This document shows, in pieces, positions 8,629-16,681 of a stretch of 42,129 nt of DNA. The position numbers were made by a program, and so were the translations under genes. This DNA is from Spirochaetaceae bacterium. Lineage in GTDB: Bacteria > Spirochaetota > Spirochaetia > Treponematales > Breznakiellaceae. The notes below the pieces were generated by a model, which was not told the origin of the DNA, did not search any database, and saw only the letters and a list, made by a program, of their open reading frames with translations. Each line of letters starts with the position of its first letter. The first letter of the stretch is position 1. The stretch covers positions 1 through 42,129 of the forward strand of contig JAISZQ010000248.1 in assembly GCA_031269165.1 (NCBI GenBank), in the 5' to 3' direction.

Positions 8629-9792
8629 ATGGCGAGTCTGTTTGATTATCTTGCATGGCGGGGGGATTTGCGATTCTCGGCAGCCCCCTTTAACCCGGTG
8701 GATAATATTCTGTTTTCCATTCTTTCCTATTGTCTCTGGGAGGGCATCGTTGGCGGTATCGGCGGCGATGACAACGAGACGAGGAGTACCGTCACGATAG
8801 GGGAGGCCGCTACCGTCCTGCTCGGCGAGATTGCAGAGAAACGAAAGCGGTTAAACATGACGTTTATCTTTAAGGAGAACCTGCGGCATCTGCTCGAAGT
8901 GATAAGAGACGCGCCGCGCTTTGCGGACACAAGACTCCGCGCCTATGTGAACCATTTTGACAAGAAGATCGAGAAGCAGTTTTCCGCGATAACGTTTATC
9001 CCGGAAGCCGGGGACCCCTACATCGCGTTTCGCGGCACCGACGACAGCATCATCGGCTGGAAAGAGGACTTTAACATGGTCTTCTCCGAGGCCATCCCCG
9101 CGCAACGCGAGGCTGTAGATTATCTGGAAAAGGCGGCCCGCCTATTCAGGGGAACGTTCAACACAGGCGGCCATTCCAAAGGCGGCAACCTCGCCGTCTA
9201 TGCGGCCACGTTTTGTTCCAAGCGTGTGCGGAAGCGGATACGCAACATCTACAACAACGACGGGCCGGGTATAACCGGCAGCATCGCCGCGCGGCCTGAA
9301 TACGCCGAAATCATGCCCCGCATCATCACCTTTATCCCGCAAACCTCGATTGTCGGGCTCTTATTCGAGCACAAAGACGACTATATTGTCGTGGAAAGCA
9401 CCGAGAAGGGCATCCTCCAGCACAATCCTTTTTCGTGGAACGTCATGCGGAACGATTTCCGCCGCCTTGATTCCGTGACTGCCGAAAGCCGCTCCATCAA
9501 CGAGACCCTGACTCATTGGCTCGCCGGCATGGACCAGAAACGGAGACGACATTTTATCGACGCGCTTTTTGCCGTTTTCAAAGAAACCGGCGTATCCTCA
9601 ATCGACGATCTGACCGCCGACCGGCTGAAAAGCGCGGCAAACATCATCAAGGCCGTTCAACGCTACGACAAGGAAACCAAAGAGATGCTGTTTTCCACCT
9701 TCGCCTCGCTGTTTGACATCGTGAGTAACCGGTTTAGGTCCATCCTGAAAAAAAGCGTAAAAAACGCGCGCCTGAAACTGCCGTTGCCCTGA
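8629..9792 (+). CDS. Mbeg1-like (DUF2974) alpha/beta-hydrolase
   Basis: 387 residues. The opening residues, with a FDYLAWRGDL segment, are characteristic of Mbeg1-like proteins. An FRGTDD segment (134-139) is followed by the nucleophile elbow GHSKGG (181-186, S183), the lipase-3-like arrangement. A NNDGPG motif near 209-214 probably supplies the acid. There is no signal peptide, so it is cytoplasmic. In this family the substrate is not established; a lipase or esterase role is inferred from the fold. The purine-rich leader AGAGAGAAG supports ATG 8629; the ATGs at 8592 and 8598 are out of frame. The stop codon lies inside the left arm of a terminator-like hairpin. Confidence 0.8.
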   Translation: MASLFDYLAWRGDLRFSAAPFNPVDNILFSILSYCLWEGIVGGIGGDDNETRSTVTIGEAATVLLGEIAEKRKRLNMTFIFKENLRHLLEVIRDAPRFADTRLRAYVNHFDKKIEKQFSAITFIPEAGDPYIAFRGTDDSIIGWKEDFNMVFSEAIPAQREAVDYLEKAARLFRGTFNTGGHSKGGNLAVYAATFCSKRVRKRIRNIYNNDGPGITGSIAARPEYAEIMPRIITFIPQTSIVGLLFEHKDDYIVVESTEKGILQHNPFSWNVMRNDFRRLDSVTAESRSINETLTHWLAGMDQKRRRHFIDALFAVFKETGVSSIDDLTADRLKSAANIIKAVQRYDKETKEMLFSTFASLFDIVSNRFRSILKKSVKNARLKLPLP

Positions 9793-9810
9793 ATCTTTCT
9801 CAGGGCAACG
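9782..9810 (+). terminator. Hairpin at the end of the Mbeg1-like gene
   Basis: CGTTGCCCTGA (9782-9792) pairs perfectly with TCAGGGCAACG (9800-9810) around a seven-base loop. The left arm contains the stop codon. A moderately T-rich run follows (TCGTTTACTTT). It sits between convergent genes, so it may serve both strands. Confidence 0.6.
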
Positions 9811-9947
9811 TCGTTTACTTTGATAACGGGTCGATGCCGATAGCACACCGCCTCGGGGCAACGTGTTACCGGCTGAGAGCCGTACCAAACAGCACTTGGG
9901 ACAGATACGGTTGAGCGAGCGGCTATCGGGATGGAATCAGTGTTTGC

Positions 9948-10511
9948 CTAACTGTTCACCCGCTCGACATACTCGTTGGTCTCGGTATTGACGAGAATCT
10001 TTTCGCCCTGCTTGATGAAAAGCGGCACGCGCACGGTGAGGCCGGTCTCGGTAACAACGGGCTTGGTTGCGCCGGACACCGTGTCGCCTTTCACATAGTT
10101 TTCGCTCTCCGCGACCGTGAACACCACTTTGAAGGGAATCTTGATGTCGATGACGTTCCCTTCCCAGATGGTAAGTTCGTAGTTTTCACCCTCTTTCAGG
10201 TAATACTTTGTATCCTCATGGTCGGCGATACTCACCTCGTACTGGTCGTAACTCTCGTTGTCCATGAAGTGATAGTTATCCTGATCGGCATACTGGAACT
10301 GGCACTTGTGCGTGTCAACCTGCGCGTCCTCCACCTCCTGTTGCGTGGGAATCGTCATCGACAGCACCGAACCGTCCTTGATGCTCTTCATCTTGATACG
10401 GGCAATCGCCGTACCCTTGCCGGGGGTATGGAACTCGCGCTCGACAACCAGATACGGCTGCCCCTTTTGCAACAGACACGTCCCCTTTACAATTTCTCCG
10501 CCTCTAATCAT
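9948..10511 (-). CDS. efp: Translation elongation factor P
   Basis: 187 residues, the full family length, with three beta-barrel domains. The domain I loop reads TPGKGTA with K32 at the tip, the position that is modified in many bacteria. EF-P binds stalled ribosomes and relieves arrest at consecutive prolines. No lysine-modifying enzyme (EpmA/EpmB type) is in the window. A GAAGGAAGG ribosome-binding site precedes the ATG. The gene lies downstream of csrA on the same strand but is separated by 332 bases of repeat DNA, so it probably has its own promoter: a TTGACT box with TATACA 15 bases on is the only candidate and is weak. Confidence 0.95.
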   Translation of the reverse strand: MIRGGEIVKGTCLLQKGQPYLVVEREFHTPGKGTAIARIKMKSIKDGSVLSMTIPTQQEVEDAQVDTHKCQFQYADQDNYHFMDNESYDQYEVSIADHEDTKYYLKEGENYELTIWEGNVIDIKIPFKVVFTVAESENYVKGDTVSGATKPVVTETGLTVRVPLFIKQGEKILVNTETNEYVERVNS

Positions 10512-10571
10512 AATCCTTCCTTCGTGTATACTTCATATTCAAACGAGTCAACATCGCTTCTTAATTCGAGT

Positions 10572-10843
10572 AAAAGGGGGAGGGCAACAAGTTGCCGCGT
10601 CTCCCCCTCGCTCCAGACTTGCTCCGGTCGAGTTCAAACCTACGGTTTGAACCGCTCCCTCCGCAATTCTTACGCTACCCCCTCTCCTAGGGGCTCCGCC
10701 CCTAAAACCCCGCCCCTTCGGGGAATTGAACATGGAACAGGCTCAAATGATACCTTGAAAATGATAAGAAGCAAAACGCGCAGTCTTCACGCCCCGATCA
10801 TTATCCATTTTCAATTTCCCATTTTCAATTCGCGCACCGCGCG
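10572..10843. repeat. Mosaic palindromic repeat, copy 1
   Basis: Modules in order: GGGGGA with nested hairpin GGCAACAAGTTGCC and TCTCCCCC; a CGCTCC spacer; a variable hairpin GTTCAAACC-TAC-GGTTTGAAC; a CTACCCCCTC block; CCCCTTCGGGGAATTGAA (a short stem with a TTCG loop); then after a gap CCATTTTCAATT and the hairpin CGCGC-ACC-GCGCG (10831-10843), which touches the csrA stop codon. The copy at 29678-29922 has the same order of blocks, also ending near the 3' end of a minus-strand gene (rnpB). Confidence 0.8.
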
Positions 10844-11083
10844 CTAAAGCACTTTTTCCCGCACCGCCTCTATTCCCAGCGCGGGCAGTCTTGTCGTCTG
10901 CGTGGCGGCGGCGGCCTGATTTTCCGCCTTGATCAAATCAAACACTTCCTGCCGGTAGACCTTCACGTGTTTGGGCGCGTCCACGCCGATACGGATCTGG
11001 TCGCCCCGGATTTCGATGACGGTGATCGAGACATCGTCGCCGATCATAATTTTTTCGTTTGCCTTACGGGATAGGATTAACAT
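10844..11083 (-). CDS. csrA: Carbon storage regulator CsrA
   Basis: 79 residues; the core is standard and the C-terminal tail is about 18 residues longer than in E. coli. L4 and R44, the main RNA-contact residues of the family, are present. CsrA dimers bind GGA motifs in mRNA leaders and alter translation or stability, typically of flagellin and carbon-metabolism messages. The gene overlaps fliW by seven bases (ATGTTAA), so the two are translationally coupled. FliW binds and sequesters CsrA, and flagellin frees it by binding FliW. The pair fits a flagellated spirochaete with periplasmic filaments. Confidence 0.96.
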   Translation of the reverse strand: MLILSRKANEKIMIGDDVSITVIEIRGDQIRIGVDAPKHVKVYRQEVFDLIKAENQAAAATQTTRLPALGIEAVREKVL

Positions 11084-11547
11084 GACATCCCCCCGCCTTT
11101 GACCGAACCCGCCGCGTTTTCCGAAAGTTCTTTCAGTATGTCATGCCTCGTCTTCCAGCGCGGATCGGTGAGCACGATCTGCTTGCCGATCCGCCGCTCG
11201 CGGTTGATCACGATCGGACCGGCAAGATTGGCCGTCATCGGCGAACCGTCGTCGGGCACCGTTACGATGCTGAAGACCAGCGCCTTCCCCGGGTTCGTGA
11301 GGCCAATCGCGGCAAGCTCCTCGTCGGCGACATCAATCTCGTAATCGGGGCGAAAGAGAAACGGCTTCAACAGGATAAACATCGCCCCCTGCGTTTCGAC
11401 CGATTGCAAATAATAGTAGGGCTGTTGTTCGGCATCCAGCAGAACATAAGTTTTGAACGCCTCGAATCCATAGAGACCTTCGGGAAACACGATCTGCTGC
11501 CGCTCATCGACATCAATCACCCCATACGCTTTTGTGACTATTTTCAA
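11077..11547 (-). CDS. fliW: Flagellar assembly factor FliW (TTG start)
   Basis: 156 residues when started at the TTG at 11545-11547. AAGGA lies seven bases before it, and the resulting N-terminus (M-K-I-V-T-K-A-Y-G) is what FliW proteins normally show. The first ATG in frame (11613) would add 22 atypical residues and lies upstream of the probable -35 box, so it is rejected. The body matches Fli[10 protein letters not shown], the PYYYLQS strand and a conserved C-terminal NxxGPIVIN region. FliW is the protein antagonist of CsrA and also binds flagellin, tying filament assembly to translation. It overlaps csrA by seven bases. Confidence 0.92.
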   Translation of the reverse strand: MKIVTKAYGVIDVDERQQIVFPEGLYGFEAFKTYVLLDAEQQPYYYLQSVETQGAMFILLKPFLFRPDYEIDVADEELAAIGLTNPGKALVFSIVTVPDDGSPMTANLAGPIVINRERRIGKQIVLTDPRWKTRHDILKELSENAAGSVKGGGMSC

Positions 11548-11565
11548 AATAATATCCTTGTATTG

Positions 11566-11594
11566 ATCTTCGCATACCCGCAACGTTTTGTCAA
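11566..11594 (-). promoter_or_regulatory. Probable sigma-70 promoter of fliW-csrA
   Basis: On the minus strand there is a perfect TTGACA (11589-11594), a 17-base spacer and a weak -10 GAAGAT (11566-11571). Transcription from here would begin about 12 bases before the TTG start of fliW, just upstream of its AAGGA site. Confidence 0.5.
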
Positions 11595-11696
11595 CACACC
11601 TTATTGACAGCACATTACGTCAAAATGCGGGGCAACGTCATTTCCTTCCGTTCGCTAAAAGAGGAGCGTTTTCCCCGGCATCTGATGAATTTTTGA

Positions 11697-12686
11697 TCAA
11701 TGGTATAACGGAGTCCCGCCCCGGTACAGCATGGCGATGTCTTTGGCGACGATCTGCGGATTAGCCCGGACAAATTCTTCCAGCACCGCCCTGCCGGCGT
11801 TACCCTCCATTGGCCCCTTTCTGGTCACCGCCTTTGCCCCGGCGGCGTTACCGTAAAGGGCTGCGGTCCGTATGTCGGCGCCGCCGAGGAACAGGGCGAG
11901 GAAGGCGCCGTCAAAACTGTCCCCCGCCCCGGTGGTATCAACCTCGATTGCCGGAAAGGCCGCGATCTTGAAGGCCTCCCGCCGGGTATACACATAGGTG
12001 TTCTTCGCGCCGTCCTTTATGACAATGATCCTGTCCTTCTGCTCAAGCAGTCTGGTAACCGCCGATTCGATGTCAAGGTACAGATACGCCAGTTCGCTTT
12101 TTCCCGTCAGCAGAATGTCCGCTGTGTCCATGAGTTCCTTATAGTAATCCATGATCTTTCCCTTCAGCAGTTCCAGCCGGATATTCGGATCAAAGCTGAC
12201 GGTAACCCCGTGCTTTTTTGCCAGACGGACCGCCTTCATGATGGCTTCCCCCAAACTGGGGCTGCCGGTGACAGAACAGCCCATGATATGCAGACAGCGG
12301 GTGTTTTTCACCAATTCCCCATCTATGTCGGGGGGAGCAAGCTCGCCGCAGGCAGCATGGGTAAAATGAAAAATGAATTTTCTGCTGCCGTTTGAATAAT
12401 AGGTAACAAAGGCGGTTCCCGTAACGTTGTCCGCCGTCTCGATAATAGGGGAAATATCCACCCCGTCCCGTTGAAGTCTGGTTTTGTTCAGTGCCCCGAA
12501 GTCATCGGTGCCGATTTTCGCCACAATCGCCGTTTTGGCCCCCATCAGGGCGGCCTGATCAATGGCAATCGCCGGTGCCCCGCTGGGAAAAGGTCCCAGC
12601 AGGGTTCCCGGATCGCTGAATTCCTGATTCACCCGTTCCGCGAGTATTTCTGCAAGTATTTCCCCTATGGTAATAACGTCGTACAT
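11697..12686 (-). CDS. PfkB-family sugar kinase
   Basis: 329 residues from ATG 12686, chosen because GGAGGAT lies just before it and the N-terminus (DVITIGEILAE) is the standard PfkB opening; a frame extending to 12977 has no support. The anion-hole and catalytic signature GAGDSFDGA is at 253-261, with D256 as the base. The N-terminal substrate region (APAIAIDQAALMGA) is typical of ribokinase, fructokinase and 2-keto-3-deoxygluconate kinases, and I cannot choose among them. It diverges from the sugar ABC operon with about 340 bases of regulatory DNA between. It probably phosphorylates the imported sugar or a derivative. Confidence 0.88.
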   Translation of the reverse strand: MYDVITIGEILAEILAERVNQEFSDPGTLLGPFPSGAPAIAIDQAALMGAKTAIVAKIGTDDFGALNKTRLQRDGVDISPIIETADNVTGTAFVTYYSNGSRKFIFHFTHAACGELAPPDIDGELVKNTRCLHIMGCSVTGSPSLGEAIMKAVRLAKKHGVTVSFDPNIRLELLKGKIMDYYKELMDTADILLTGKSELAYLYLDIESAVTRLLEQKDRIIVIKDGAKNTYVYTRREAFKIAAFPAIEVDTTGAGDSFDGAFLALFLGGADIRTAALYGNAAGAKAVTRKGPMEGNAGRAVLEEFVRANPQIVAKDIAMLYRGGTPLYH

Positions 12687-12769
12687 GGCATCCTCCGTCG
12701 ATACGGCCTCACGGCTACAGAGAAGCCCCGGAAATTGAGGGTTCCAAGATTCCCCACGCCACGATATTA

Positions 12770-12798
12770 AGGATATATAAAAAGGGAGAAAGTAACAA
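12770..12798 (-). promoter_or_regulatory. Candidate promoter of the PfkB kinase
   Basis: Minus strand: TTGTTA (12793-12798), 17 bases, TATCCT (12770-12775). Each hexamer matches 4 of 6 consensus positions. The -35 box touches the hairpin at 12799-12825. Confidence 0.35.
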
Positions 12799-12836
12799 CC
12801 CGTCCGGATTGAAAGGGCGGACGGGAAATTTTTTTT
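12799..12836 (+). terminator. Hairpin plus T-run between divergent kinase and sugar operon
   Basis: CCCGTCCG (12799-12806) and CGGACGGG (12818-12825) form an 8-bp GC stem, then AAA and eight Ts (12829-12836). It has the form of a plus-strand intrinsic terminator, yet no plus-strand gene lies before it. It may stop antisense transcription out of the kinase gene, or the palindrome may be an operator, since it abuts the kinase -35 box. Confidence 0.5.
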
Positions 12837-12867
12837 CAACAAACCACCGGCAAGAGGATAATTATGG

Positions 12868-12958
12868 GAAATATTTCGGAAAATCACTGGAGAGACGGGT
12901 GTCTGTGAAATAATTTTTTGTGAAATAGGGCAGATATGAAGATTTTTACGAAAAAATC
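12868..12958. promoter_or_regulatory. Candidate operator cluster upstream of the sugar operon
   Basis: Three symmetric or repeated motifs lie just before the operon promoter: a perfect palindrome GAAATATTTC (12868-12877); two direct copies of TGTGAAATA spaced 15 bases (12904-12912 and 12919-12927); and the inverted repeat GATTTTT-ACG-AAAAAATC (12941-12958), ending 12 bases before the -35 box. The RpiR-type regulator at the operon's end is the natural candidate to bind one of them. No known consensus was matched. Confidence 0.4.
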
Positions 12959-12970
12959 TTTCTTTTTCTC

Positions 12971-12999
12971 TTGACATTCCAGAAAAAACGCTCTATAAT
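12971..12999 (+). promoter_or_regulatory. Consensus sigma-70 promoter of the sugar operon
   Basis: TTGACA (12971-12976), 17-base spacer, TATAAT (12994-12999): a perfect match. The leader is about 22 bases and contains AAGGAGG (13015-13021). Confidence 0.9.
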
Positions 13000-13028
13000 A
13001 GCATATCACTTTCCAAGGAGGAATGAGA

Positions 13029-14012
13029 ATGAGAAAGATTTGTGTGTGTTTGCTGATTGTTATGACACTGTTTGCGTTGAACGGTTGTAACAGAAAAAAA
13101 GAGGCCGCCACCAGTAAAATTACCATGGCGGGTATCGTTTTTCAGGATGATGAGTTCATGAATGACCTGATTAACGGCATGAAGAAGGCCGCCGAAGAAG
13201 AGGACATTGACCTCTCAACGGCCAATACCAATGCCGACCAATCGAGGGAGGTTGAGCTGATCAATACCTATGTCAACCAAAAGGTGCAGGGGATCTGCAT
13301 AGCGCCCCTGGATCCCGTTACCTCAATCGCCACGCTACGGGTTGCTTCGGAGCAGGGGGTGAAAATCGCCACCGTTAACATGCAGTTGAGCAATGTCGAT
13401 TTTCTGAGTGGCGGGTATTGTTCCGACGACTACCTCAACGGCCATCTGGTGGGCGAAAACGCGGTACTCTGGATTAAACAGCGGTACAATCGCCCGGTAA
13501 ATATAGCCCTGATGTTTTTTGACAGCGTCCCCACCCAAGCAAAAGCCCGTTACGACGGTTTCTTCACAGCCTTGGACGAAGGGGGCATCGAATACAATAT
13601 CGTTGCCAGGCAGGCTGCCGATCAGATAGATTTGGCCTTTGCCGCCGCCACGGATATCCTTACGGCGAATCCTAACGTGGATTTTTTCTTTTGCGCCCAC
13701 GGGTTGAGTATGCTCGGCGCAATACAGGCGGTTGATCAAGGGGGATTCGCGGGGAAGTATTTTGTGTTTGGCTACGATGTCAATCAGCAGGTAGCGGAGA
13801 TGGTATTGGAGGACAAGAATATCCTCCAGGCTTCCATCGCGCAGGATCCCTATAATCAGGGCTACAATGCCATAAAACTGCTCAAGAAAATTGTTACCGG
13901 CGAGACCCAGCCTGTTGGAAAGACGGACCCTGTTCCGGGGATAGTGCTGTCCCGAACCGATCCCGGCAATGTCAAGAAATTCCTGAAAGACAAATATGGA
14001 GTTGACCGGTAA
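13029..14012 (+). CDS. Sugar-binding lipoprotein of ABC transporter (ribose/galactose type)
   Basis: 327 residues from ATG 13029, seven bases after AAGGAGG; the in-frame ATG at 13023 is only one base from that site. A lipoprotein signal ends in the lipobox L-N-G-C, so the mature protein is anchored by its cysteine. The body is a type I periplasmic binding protein (PF13407): an early MAGIVFQDDEFMNDL strand-helix, APLDPV near residue 95 and a C-terminal P-G-I-V-L-S segment. It delivers a monosaccharide to the ATPase and permease encoded next. It is first in the operon behind a consensus promoter, consistent with high expression. The sugar cannot be named from sequence; ribose, allose, xylose and galactose relatives all look like this. 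Confidence 0.92.
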   Translation: MRKICVCLLIVMTLFALNGCNRKKEAATSKITMAGIVFQDDEFMNDLINGMKKAAEEEDIDLSTANTNADQSREVELINTYVNQKVQGICIAPLDPVTSIATLRVASEQGVKIATVNMQLSNVDFLSGGYCSDDYLNGHLVGENAVLWIKQRYNRPVNIALMFFDSVPTQAKARYDGFFTALDEGGIEYNIVARQAADQIDLAFAAATDILTANPNVDFFFCAHGLSMLGAIQAVDQGGFAGKYFVFGYDVNQQVAEMVLEDKNILQASIAQDPYNQGYNAIKLLKKIVTGETQPVGKTDPVPGIVLSRTDPGNVKKFLKDKYGVDR

Positions 14013-14044
14013 ACCGCCGGATTGTAGACGTGAATTCCATCAAT

Positions 14045-14071
14045 ATGCCGCACGGCCCCGCAGTGCGGCAT
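14045..14071 (+). promoter_or_regulatory. Intercistronic hairpin after the binding-protein gene
   Basis: ATGCCGCAC (14045-14053) and GTGCGGCAT (14063-14071), loop nine bases, no T-run. Hairpins here commonly protect binding-protein mRNA or dampen read-through, making more binding protein than transporter. Confidence 0.6.
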
Positions 14072-14093
14072 TTGATGGAGAAGGGGCGGTCCC

Positions 14094-15620
14094 ATGAAAC
14101 TTGTTGGCAGAAATATAACGAAAGATTATCCCGGTACGCGGGCCCTGAACAATGTGTCCATAGAACTTGAAAGTGGAAAGATACACGCGTTGCTGGGGAA
14201 AAACGGATCGGGCAAGTCCACGCTGGTAAAGCTCTTTGCCGGCGTAATCGCGCCGACCGACGGCGAGTTGTACATGGACGGTGAAAGGCTTATGCTCAAT
14301 TCCCCAGCCGATGCCCATGCCCGGGGAATTGTGACCGTGTATCAGGAGACCAGCCTTGTTCCCAATATGAGCGTGGCGGAGAATATCTTTCTCAATAAAA
14401 TGCCGAAACGCGGACCCGTGATCGACTGGCACGGAGTGTATGATCAGGCGGAAAAACTGTTAAAAACCATGGATGTGGAAATTGACCCCCATAATACCAT
14501 CGCCCGGTTGAGCATGTGGCAACGACAGATTGTCGAAATAACAAAGGCCATGAGTTTTAATCCCAAAGTGCTGATGCTGGACGAGCCTACCAGCGCATTG
14601 GCCCAGCATGAGGTGCAAAATCTGCTGCGGTTTATTCGCAGTTTAAAAGAAAAAGACATTGTGATTATCTATATTACTCACAAGTTGCAGGAGTTGAAGG
14701 ACATCGCTGATGATATTACCGTCCTCCGGGACGGGAACTACATTGGTACCGTGCCGATGCGTGAAACGGATCACAAGGGTATTATCAGCATGATGTTCGG
14801 TCAGGTCTCCGTCCGTTCCCGTCCTCGGGATATTACGGTAAAGGACGAGGTGGTGATGGAGGTAAAGCATCTTGCCCGCCGTAAACACTACAGCGACGTC
14901 TCGTTTAAACTTGGGAAAGGGGAGATACTGGGGATCGCCGGTATGCTGGGATCGGGCAGATCAGAACTGTTGCGGGGGATCTTCAGGGCGGACCCGGTCT
15001 CGAGCGGCGAAGTGATCGTAGGGAACAAGGTAATTACCGGAGGTAATCCGATAAAGATGATACAACTTGGACTTGGCCTTACCCCGGAGGATCGCAAGAC
15101 CGACGGTCTTATACTTTTTAATTCTATAAGAGACAATCTCTGTTATGCCAGCATGAGACAGACTACTATCGCCGGATTTATTGAAAACAAAAAGAAGCGT
15201 AATTACTATGCCCGGCGGCAGATCGATACCTTGGGTATCCGTACTTCCAATATGGAAAACCCCTGCAATTCCCTGTCGGGGGGAAATCAGCAGAAGGTGG
15301 TGGTCGGCAACTGGCTGAATACGGAACCCCTCATCATGCTGTACGATGAACCGTCCCGGGGTATTGATGTGAGCGCGAAACAGCAGATTTTCGAGATCAT
15401 GTGGGAAGAGGCACGGAAAGGGGTGTCTTCCATTTTTGTCTCTACCGAACTTGAAGAGTTGCTTGAGGTGTGCCACCGGATACTGGTCATGAAAGGGGGA
15501 AGTATCATCGGCGAGGTAGATCCCGATGTATGCGGTGTAGAGGATTTGTATGCCGCCTGTATGTCCGGCGATGTGCCGGAAAAAATAACCTTTGGTAAGG
15601 AAAGGAGTGTCTCGACATGA
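14094..15620 (+). CDS. Sugar ABC transporter ATP-binding protein (RbsA type, two ATPase domains)
   Basis: 508 residues, the usual size of fused RbsA/MglA ATPases. Domain 1: Walker A GKNGSGKST (35-43), signature LSMWQRQ (139-145, slightly unusual) and Walker B VLMLDE (159-164). Domain 2: degenerate Walker A GMLGSGRS (283-290, no lysine) with signature LSGGNQQ (394-400) and LIMLYDEP (413-420). This asymmetry is normal for the family: domain 1 is expected to be catalytic and domain 2 lacks the Walker A lysine. The stop overlaps the permease start (ATGA at 15617), so the two are translationally coupled. Confidence 0.95.
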   Translation: MKLVGRNITKDYPGTRALNNVSIELESGKIHALLGKNGSGKSTLVKLFAGVIAPTDGELYMDGERLMLNSPADAHARGIVTVYQETSLVPNMSVAENIFLNKMPKRGPVIDWHGVYDQAEKLLKTMDVEIDPHNTIARLSMWQRQIVEITKAMSFNPKVLMLDEPTSALAQHEVQNLLRFIRSLKEKDIVIIYITHKLQELKDIADDITVLRDGNYIGTVPMRETDHKGIISMMFGQVSVRSRPRDITVKDEVVMEVKHLARRKHYSDVSFKLGKGEILGIAGMLGSGRSELLRGIFRADPVSSGEVIVGNKVITGGNPIKMIQLGLGLTPEDRKTDGLILFNSIRDNLCYASMRQTTIAGFIENKKKRNYYARRQIDTLGIRTSNMENPCNSLSGGNQQKVVVGNWLNTEPLIMLYDEPSRGIDVSAKQQIFEIMWEEARKGVSSIFVSTELEELLEVCHRILVMKGGSIIGEVDPDVCGVEDLYAACMSGDVPEKITFGKERSVST

Positions 15621-16609
15621 AAATTTTTAGCAAAAACCAATGGAAACTTCTCCTCTTGGATAATATCATTCTGATCTTGATACTTATTGTGGTTATTGGC
15701 ATGTGGATCGCAAAGCCGGTCTTTATGTCATTGAACAACATATTGAATATTTTCAGAAGCATGTCCATACGGGGGGTAATTGCCTTCGGTATGACCATGG
15801 TGATACTTTCGGGACAGATAGACCTTTCCGTTGGTTCCATCATCGGCCTTTCGGGGGTTATTGTCGCCTGGGCCTGCAAATTTTTGCCGGGTATCTTGGG
15901 GGTCAGCGTGACCGTATCCTGTATTATGGGCATAGTTGCCGCAGTGGTCTTAGCCGTGGCGGTCGGCTGTTTTCACGGCTATATGCAACACAGGTTTACC
16001 ATGCCCTCGTTTATAGTCACCCTGGCTACTCAGCTTCTTCTCTATGGACTTGCCGGTCTTATCTGCGGCGGATTCCCTATTTCCAGCGTGTTCCCCGACT
16101 GGTTCATCACCGTAGGATTCGGCCGTATAGGACCGGTGCCCATTCCCGCGATAATCCTGGTGGTTTCTTTTCTTATTGTCATGTTTATTGTAAACTATAC
16201 CAATATCGGTCGTTCAATCTACGCGGTAGGGGGCAATGAGGAGGCCGCCCGGCTTTCGGGAATCAATGTGCTACGGACAAAGATAGTGAGCTTTGTTACT
16301 GTCGCGCTGTTAGCGACCCTGAGCGGATTGATGAATTCGGCACAGGTCCTTTCCGCTACCTACAGTTTTGGCCGGGGCTGGGAAATAGACGTGATTTCTG
16401 CGGTGGTCATTGGCGGGACCAGTATGGGTGCCGGCATCGGTAAAATTTCGGGGACCTTTTTGGGCGTCCTATTCCTCGGGGTAATGATAAATGGCATGAC
16501 CTTGCTGGACATCAGCCTGTATATGCAGTATGTAATTCGGGGCATCCTGTTATTTTCGTCGGTCCTGCTCAGCATTTTCTTGCCCAAATTAAAACAGAAA
16601 ATGTATTGA
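15617..16609 (+). CDS. Sugar ABC transporter permease (RbsC type)
   Basis: 330 residues, strongly hydrophobic with 8-10 membrane segments, the BPD_transp_2 family. Conserved stretches include AFGMTMVILSGQIDLSVGS (near residues 55-75) and the EAARLSGI cytoplasmic loop that docks on the ATPase (near 210-217). It probably forms a homodimer channel with one ATPase dimer. It overlaps the ATPase gene by four bases. Confidence 0.95.
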   Translation: MKIFSKNQWKLLLLDNIILILILIVVIGMWIAKPVFMSLNNILNIFRSMSIRGVIAFGMTMVILSGQIDLSVGSIIGLSGVIVAWACKFLPGILGVSVTVSCIMGIVAAVVLAVAVGCFHGYMQHRFTMPSFIVTLATQLLLYGLAGLICGGFPISSVFPDWFITVGFGRIGPVPIPAIILVVSFLIVMFIVNYTNIGRSIYAVGGNEEAARLSGINVLRTKIVSFVTVALLATLSGLMNSAQVLSATYSFGRGWEIDVISAVVIGGTSMGAGIGKISGTFLGVLFLGVMINGMTLLDISLYMQYVIRGILLFSSVLLSIFLPKLKQKMY

Positions 16610-16643
16610 GGTTGTTTCAAAACTTCAATTTTTGAACGACCTT
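16608..16643. repeat. Degenerate copy of the GAGGCTGTTCCAAAAC hairpin
   Basis: GAGGTTGTTTCAAAAC followed by TTTTTGAACGACCTT. It is a mismatched relative of the perfect 16-bp hairpins at 22370-22406 and 26457-26493. Its left edge overlaps the permease stop codon. As RNA it could weakly separate the transporter from the enzyme genes. Confidence 0.5.
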
Positions 16644-16681
16644 TCTGAATTATGAACAGAACGGAATCGAGGGGCATTTGA

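Noticed and set aside
12687-12977. N-terminal extension of the PfkB kinase
   Set aside because: It would run through a terminator-like hairpin and the divergent promoter; the start at 12686 has a good ribosome-binding site and the family N-terminus.
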